Shown piece after piece: positions 59,998 to 64,000 of a stretch of DNA of 64,000 nucleotides. A program made the position numbers and the translations under genes. The notes under the pieces are model-generated. The model did no database searches. It saw only the letters and a list, made by a program, of their open reading frames with translations, and was not told where the DNA came from. Numbering within the stretch: position 1 is the first letter of the stretch; every line of letters begins with the position of its first letter. Where the stretch lies: NCBI RefSeq assembly GCF_028618515.1, contig NZ_JAQITB010000002.1:62001-126000 (forward strand). Direction: 5' to 3'. The DNA is from Bartonella sp. ML69XJBT. GTDB taxonomy: Bacteria; Pseudomonadota; Alphaproteobacteria; Rhizobiales; Rhizobiaceae.

Positions 59998-60543
59998 TTA
60001 TTTTTTCCGAAAAGAATCTAATGAAACAACATCAGCGCTTTGTTTTGTATCATTATTTGAAGGCTCCTTATTTGTGCTGAGCTTTTGTTCTTTTGGAAGC
60101 GTATTTTCTTTTTTTTGTTTATCCGATAAAACGATAGGTGTGGGTGAGCTCTTTTCCGAAATTTCACTCTCCTCAGAGGTCAGATTGGAGGGCAGATCAA
60201 ATGCTGCTTCGAATGAAGCGACGGGGTCATAAAACACTTGGATAGAAGAAAAAGGAATCACCAATTTTTCGCTAATTTCTCTAAAAGAGAGTGTCACTTC
60301 AAAAGCGGTCTCCGAAACACTTAAATCTCTAAACTGATGTTGTAAGACAATTGTCATTTGTTCTGGATAACGACTTTTAAGCCGAGGAGAAATTTTTACG
60401 CCTGGAGTATCTGTTAAAAAAGTAATAAAAAAATGATGATTTCCTGGAAGCCCTGCTTTAGCAACTTCCGATAAAACTTTACGGATAACCCCACGAAGCG
60501 CATCCTGAACGAGAATATCGTAGCGGATTTGATCTTGAACCAT
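59998..60543 (-). CDS. sspB: SspB-family ClpXP adaptor (alphaproteobacterial type)
   Basis: A 181-residue adaptor that binds ssrA-tagged proteins and hands them to ClpXP. The folded domain (about 1-115) has RYDILVQDALRGVIRKVLSE, HHFFITFLTDTPGVKIS, YPEQMTIVLQHQFRDLSV and FEVTLSFREISEKLVIPFSS, as in SspB-alpha. The rest is a disordered acidic and Ser/Lys-rich linker ending in VVSLDSFRKK, where the short hydrophobic ClpX-binding tail is expected. It lies about 190 bases from ssrA, whose product it would recognise, a fitting neighbour. Confidence 0.9.
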   Translation of the reverse strand: MVQDQIRYDILVQDALRGVIRKVLSEVAKAGLPGNHHFFITFLTDTPGVKISPRLKSRYPEQMTIVLQHQFRDLSVSETAFEVTLSFREISEKLVIPFSSIQVFYDPVASFEAAFDLPSNLTSEESEISEKSSPTPIVLSDKQKKENTLPKEQKLSTNKEPSNNDTKQSADVVSLDSFRKK

Positions 60544-60724
60544 CGAAGCTTATTCCTTTTATTTCACGTAGCAGATGAGCATATGCAATATTGTGCAATA
60601 GAATGTATTTTTAAGCTAGCAATATTTTATCGACTATGCACTTAAATTAACTGAAAAAAGAATATGATATTTTACGACAAATCATATCTGAGAGATCAGC
60701 CAATAACATTTATAGGAGTGAAGG

Positions 60725-60985
60725 CTTCTGTTGCCAGGTGCCTTCGGACCCCGCTTAAACCTGCGACGGTTTAAGACTTAATTTGAAGCATTCACACCAC
60801 CTTAGGCAGCGAGACGTACTTCCGCATAGTTGTCATTTGCAACTACTCATTTAGTCCGATAACGGTGGTACTATGCCGAGTAAAAGAGCAATCTTTACAC
60901 TCTTGTCGATCCTATTTCGCCCCCACCAAAATATAATTTCCTTCTTATATTTTGGTGGAGGCGCCGGGTACCGCCCCCGGGTCCA
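60725..60985 (-). ncRNA. ssrA: Two-piece (permuted) tmRNA
   Basis: On the minus strand the acceptor piece comes first: GGACCCGGGGGCGGTACCCG leading to GCGCCTCCACCA (CCA complement at 60953-60955). A short spacer hairpin follows, with perfect 14-base arms 60923-60936 and 60945-60958. The coding piece then begins GGGGGCGAAATAGGATCGAC at 60924. GGGGGCG pairs with CGCCTCC to form the acceptor stem. The tag frame at 60840-60802 reads ANDNYAEVRLAA followed by TAA. Acceptor GGACCC pairs with coding GGGTCC. This is the permuted form known from alphaproteobacteria; both pieces are cut from one precursor. The 3' end of the coding piece is approximate. Confidence 0.93.
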
Positions 60986-61104
60986 ATAAGTTTATTTCAT
61001 TGTCCATTTATTACCATAGCTAGCAAGCCAGCTCTTTAAATATAGATGAAGAATGGTCTTTGTAAAAGGGGGGGTTGTTAATATTTTAAATCCTCTAATT
61101 ATTT

Positions 61105-61155
61105 ACAAGGTTATTATACAAGGTTATTATAAGCGCGGCTGTAAAGTATAGCCGC
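61105..61155 (+). promoter_or_regulatory. 13-base direct repeat and hairpin before the DUF2853 gene
   Basis: ACAAGGTTATTAT occurs twice without a gap (61105-61117, 61118-61130). It is followed by a hairpin GCGGCT/AGCCGC (61135-61140, 61150-61155) about 28 bases before the start codon. These could be promoter or leader elements. Confidence 0.4.
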
Positions 61156-61182
61156 TCATTCTTGGAGAGGAGATGGCGAACA

Positions 61183-61488
61183 ATGACAAATGATCTAGCA
61201 GATATTAAACTATATGATCCAAATCCCGATGAATCTGCCGTAGAACGACTTGGCCGTCGTTTAGCTTTGGTCATGCAAAAGCAGGATGCATCGCTTGTTG
61301 CTACATCAGATCCAAAAGAATTAGAGCGCGTTGAAAAATGGGCTCAAGATGTGTTAGGTGCTGATGCGCAAAGTGTTAAAGCCGCTGTTTCGAAAGTTGC
61401 AGAGATGATGTCTGGAGATCGCAGAAAAAGTCGTATGACTTTTTATTATTTACTCGCTAAGCAACTAAATGCGCTTCATAAAATTTAA
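61183..61488 (+). CDS. DUF2853-family protein
   Basis: A 101-residue soluble, helical protein: NDLADIKLYDPNPDESAVER, GRRLALVMQKQDASLVATSD, PKELERVEKWAQDVLGADAQ, and a basic C-terminal DRRKSRMTFYYLLAKQL. The D-L-A-D-I-K-x-Y-x-P-N-P-D-E start, the SLVATSDPKEL block and the R-x-T-F-Y-Y-L-L-A end match DUF2853, found widely in proteobacteria and without known function. The ATG at 61183 begins the conserved part; the TTG at 61162 would add seven extra residues. A bidirectional terminator follows. Confidence 0.8.
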   Translation: MTNDLADIKLYDPNPDESAVERLGRRLALVMQKQDASLVATSDPKELERVEKWAQDVLGADAQSVKAAVSKVAEMMSGDRRKSRMTFYYLLAKQLNALHKI

Positions 61489-61522
61489 AGAATATTAAAT
61501 AAGAATTTTTATGTGAATAATA

Positions 61523-61550
61523 AAAAAAGCCCAAGAAATTGGGCTTTTTT
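61523..61550. terminator. Bidirectional intrinsic terminator
   Basis: AAAAAAGCCCAA and TTGGGCTTTTTT pair over 12 bases around GAAA. It gives a U run in both directions and so serves the DUF2853 gene (plus) and the MHS transporter (minus). Confidence 0.85.
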
Positions 61551-61565
61551 ATTTCATACAAGGCG

Positions 61566-62873
61566 TTAATGAGCCTCATCCTTTTCGAGGTATCCTCCTT
61601 TGCTCATGCTTGGGACAAAGAGCAGTGCAATGAAGGCAACGATCATGACACCGGTTATATAGAAATAAAACAGTGTTTCATGTCCCATATCTTTTAAACC
61701 AAGTGCGACATATTCAGCAGAGCCACCAAATAATGCATTCCCAATAGCGTGAGAGAGACTTACACCTAATGCTCGTACTGAAGTAGGGAACATCGCTGAT
61801 TTTACGACACCAGAGATGGATGTATACATACTCATAATACAAAGCATTCCAATAATGACGAATAAGGCAACCCATGCACTATGCGTGTTGCCGATTATAC
61901 TCAGCCCAGGAAACGTAGTGAGTGCTGAGAGTATACTCCAAATGATGAGTAAAGTTTTTGTGCCAATTTTATCAGCTAATATACCTGCTAGGGGTTGAAA
62001 TAGAACAAAAACAAACAGGGCGGCAGTCATTATCGTTGTGGCAGTATGTTTATCAAATCCGGTTGTTGTGACGAGATATTTTTGCATATAAGTGGTGCAG
62101 GTGTAAAAGGTGAGGGATCCTCCTGATGCAAAGAGAGCAATGACTACAAAAGCTTTACTGTGTTTGGTAAAAAGCTCTCTAAGACTACCAGTATGTTTTT
62201 TAGAGCGACTTTCTTTGGTGGTTGTTTCATGAAGCGAACGACGCAGATAAATGGCAACCAGTGCTCCACATCCACCGATAGCAAAAGGAATACGCCAGCC
62301 CCATGATTTTAACTGATCTTCGTTAAGGTAAAGTGCTAAAATAAAGATAATAAAACTCGCGAGAAGCTGTCCCGTAATCAGTGTGCCTGATTGGAAAGAA
62401 GCAAAGAAGCCCCGATGTTTTTTTAGAGAAACTTCGCTCATATAAGTTGCTGCCGTGCCATATTCACCTCCCGCTGAAAGTCCTTGCATCATTCGGATTA
62501 AAAGCAGAAGGATTGCTGCTGTTATGCCAATGGTTTCGTAGGTAGGGAGTATGGCGATGAGGAAAGAACCACCACACATCATAAAAATAGATATCAGCAT
62601 TGAGTTTTTGCGTCCATAACGGTCAGCAATGAAGCCAAACATCCATGCCCCGATCGGGCGCATGAGAAAACCAATAAAAAAGACTCCTGCACTTTTTAAC
62701 AGTTGTGTAACAACATCACCATCTGAGGGAAAAAATTGTGATGCGAAATAAATTGACGTAAATGAGTAAACGTAAAAATCATACCATTCTACGAGGTTGC
62801 CTGATGCACTAGCTATGATAGCAAAAATACGTTTTTTCCTATCATGAGATGCGAAAATTGTCTCATTTTCCAT
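61566..62873 (-). CDS. MHS-family MFS transporter (ProP-like)
   Basis: A 435-residue inner-membrane proton symporter of the metabolite:H+ symporter (MHS) family, with 12 predicted helices. Signatures are GNLVEWYDFYVYSFTSIYFA at the N-terminus, GFLMRPIGAWMFGFIADRYG followed by RKNSML (the cytoplasmic loop 2-3 motif), and MMQGLSAGGEYGTAATYMSE. Loop 6-7 carries a charged KESRSKKHTGSLRELFTKHS. Relatives carry proline, betaine, citrate or other organic acids; the substrate here is not deducible. AAGGGGAA precedes the ATG. A close paralog lies directly upstream on the same strand, with a matching terminator. Confidence 0.88.
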   Translation of the reverse strand: MENETIFASHDRKKRIFAIIASASGNLVEWYDFYVYSFTSIYFASQFFPSDGDVVTQLLKSAGVFFIGFLMRPIGAWMFGFIADRYGRKNSMLISIFMMCGGSFLIAILPTYETIGITAAILLLLIRMMQGLSAGGEYGTAATYMSEVSLKKHRGFFASFQSGTLITGQLLASFIIFILALYLNEDQLKSWGWRIPFAIGGCGALVAIYLRRSLHETTTKESRSKKHTGSLRELFTKHSKAFVVIALFASGGSLTFYTCTTYMQKYLVTTTGFDKHTATTIMTAALFVFVLFQPLAGILADKIGTKTLLIIWSILSALTTFPGLSIIGNTHSAWVALFVIIGMLCIMSMYTSISGVVKSAMFPTSVRALGVSLSHAIGNALFGGSAEYVALGLKDMGHETLFYFYITGVMIVAFIALLFVPSMSKGGYLEKDEAH

Positions 62874-63360
62874 GAAATGTTCCCCTTCTAGATATATAGT
62901 TTATTTTTTTAGTTAAGTTCGTTTTACGATTTGTATCATCAAAATGCAATTGTATCATACTAATTTTAATGAAAGCTGCTTGAGAGGGTATATCTTGGTT
63001 ATGATGATACCTTTTGAGAACTTTATTTTGTCGTAGGATAAAGTGCATCATATCGAACCTAAAGAGGGGAGGGCGTTGAAAAAGAAGTTCAAGCTGGATG
63101 AAATGTTGGTAAAAAGGGTGATTAAAGAGCTGTTTAAAAAATTGACGATATGAGGCTTGGAAAGTGCAGAAAAGTTATGTAACTTTTTATTATTTCATCA
63201 CTTAACAATTAAAGATATTTGATAAAATATGAACAAGTTTTTTAGAGATTTATTCGTCACCTTATAGATGAGAACAATATTTTTTTCTGTAAGGTAGACT
63301 ACAAGAAGTAAATTATTTTATATTTTTGCTTCTTTTCTTCATTTTTTATAGTATTCATTT
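62874..63360. other. Intergenic region between the two MHS genes
   Basis: About 490 AT-rich bases, apparently holding the promoter of the downstream transporter. No gene or RNA recognised. Confidence 0.4.
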
Positions 63361-63390
63361 AAAAAAGCCCAAGTTTTTGGGCTTTTTTTT
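63361..63390 (-). terminator. Intrinsic terminator of the second MHS gene
   Basis: AAAAAAGCCCAA and TTGGGCTTTTTT pair around GTTT with T runs on both strands. The arms are identical to those at 61523-61550, so the terminator appears to have been duplicated with the gene. Confidence 0.85.
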
Positions 63391-63405
63391 ATGGTGTGTA
63401 AAAAA

Positions 63406-64000
63406 TTAATGGATTTCATCATCTTTAAGGTATCCTCCTTTATCTATATCTGGCATCAAGAGAATTGAGATAAGTGCAATGAGCATCATAGCGATGATGT
63501 AAAAAGGGAAGACAGTTTCATATCCCATATTTTTTAACCCAAGTGCTACATATTCAGCAGAGCCACCAAACAGTGCATTACCAATGGCAAAAGCAAGTCC
63601 AACTCCTATTGCTCGGATTGAAGCAGGGAAAAGTTCTGCTTTTATGATACCAGCAATGGAGGTGTAGAGACTCATAATACACAGCATTCCGATAATGATT
63701 AAGAGCGCAGCCCATGCATTATGGGCATTTTCAATCATTTTAAGTACAGGAATTGTGCAGATAATGGATAAGGCACTCCAACTAATAAGCAAAGTCCTTG
63801 TACCAATTTTATCAGCTAGAAAACCAACGAGAGGCTGGAGTAACACAAAAACAAAGAGTGCTGCCGTCATTATTGTTGTTGCAGTGTGTTTATCAAAGCC
63901 GGTGGTGGTAATCAGATATTTCTGCATATAAGTGGTGTATGTGTAAAATGTGAGCGATCCTCCCGCTGTAAAGCCAATAACCAAAAAGAAAGCTTTTGTG
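63406..64000 (-). CDS. MHS-family MFS transporter, second copy (cut by window end)
   Basis: The C-terminal part (about 198 codons) of a paralog of the adjacent 435-residue transporter. Alignment by eye is nearly gap-free: SLTFYTYTTYMQKYLITTTG, AATIM/TATTIMTAALFVFVL and GNALFGGSAEYVALGLKNMG are almost the same in both, with more differences in the last two helices. The frame is open to the window edge, and the ATG at 63984 falls in the middle of the protein, so the true start lies outside. The substrate is unknown. A recent tandem duplication is the simplest explanation. Confidence 0.88.
   Translation of the reverse strand, partial: TKAFFLVIGFTAGGSLTFYTYTTYMQKYLITTTGFDKHTATTIMTAALFVFVLLQPLVGFLADKIGTRTLLISWSALSIICTIPVLKMIENAHNAWAALLIIIGMLCIMSLYTSIAGIIKAELFPASIRAIGVGLAFAIGNALFGGSAEYVALGLKNMGYETVFPFYIIAMMLIALISILLMPDIDKGGYLKDDEIH

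Noticed and set aside
61162-61488. RNA polymerase omega subunit (RpoZ) by size and position
   Set aside because: The sequence lacks the RpoZ N-terminal motif and matches DUF2853 instead.

Overview
The window reads as chromosomal DNA of an alphaproteobacterium of the order Hyphomicrobiales, most probably a Bartonella species. The base composition is AT-rich, intergenic regions are long and decayed, and FtsZ is a long form of about 589 residues with a glutamine-rich tail. A BP26/Omp28-like SIMPL antigen, a permuted two-piece tmRNA on the minus strand and the full rsmH-to-ftsZ-lpxC-bamD-recN-ligA order all fit. The species cannot be fixed from sequence alone.

Layout. 1-6.3 kb: a decayed stretch, then minus-strand ubiC, a GlsB-type small membrane protein, a Na/Pi-cotransporter-like protein and a YbdG-type MscS channel. 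6.4-10.7 kb: dnaG and rpoD (part of the classical macromolecular synthesis operon, without rpsU), separated by a structured RNA segment with a terminator and a competing pairing. 11.3-12.8 kb: a YcgN-like cysteine cluster protein, the SIMPL antigen and a CAU tRNA, probably tRNA-Ile2. 12.8-17.7 kb: an accessory, phage-derived and decaying island beside that tRNA, with two XRE-type regulators, small phage-like genes, a DUF1508 gene and two broken copies of a repeat-rich (YxxAxVYG-like) protein. No integrase is visible. 18-23.5 kb: a TerC-like membrane protein, pncA with a degenerate hydrolase-like partner, ettA, and an ArsR-methyltransferase fusion.

23.5-27.4 kb is mostly non-coding. It holds a candidate small RNA with an anti-Shine-Dalgarno C-rich loop, a secreted hypothetical protein, a small lytic transglycosylase and rnpB. 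27.4-46 kb is the division and cell wall (dcw) cluster: rsmH, ftsL, ftsI, murE, murF, mraY, murD, ftsW, murG, murC, murB, ddl, ftsQ, ftsA, ftsZ. Most junctions overlap or nearly touch, which implies translational coupling. lpxC follows, preceded by a near-perfect 51-bp palindrome that ends two bases before its start codon, then bamD, recN and ligA. 52-60.6 kb: minus-strand pepP, prmA and an SCO protein; a plus-strand hexapeptide acetyltransferase; minus-strand uvrD, a ribbon-helix-helix protein, a DUF4169 protein and sspB. Then come ssrA, a DUF2853 protein and two tandem paralogous MHS-family transporters, the second cut by the window end.

Functionally the core is replication and transcription initiation (dnaG, rpoD), peptidoglycan precursor synthesis and septation (dcw), outer-membrane biogenesis (lpxC, bamD) and DNA repair (recN, ligA, uvrD). 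Translation quality control is also represented: ssrA makes the tag, SspB would deliver tagged proteins to ClpXP, and prmA and ettA act on the ribosome. The points most worth a second look are the C-rich-loop small RNA, the dnaG-rpoD RNA element, the lpxC palindrome and the decaying phage island.
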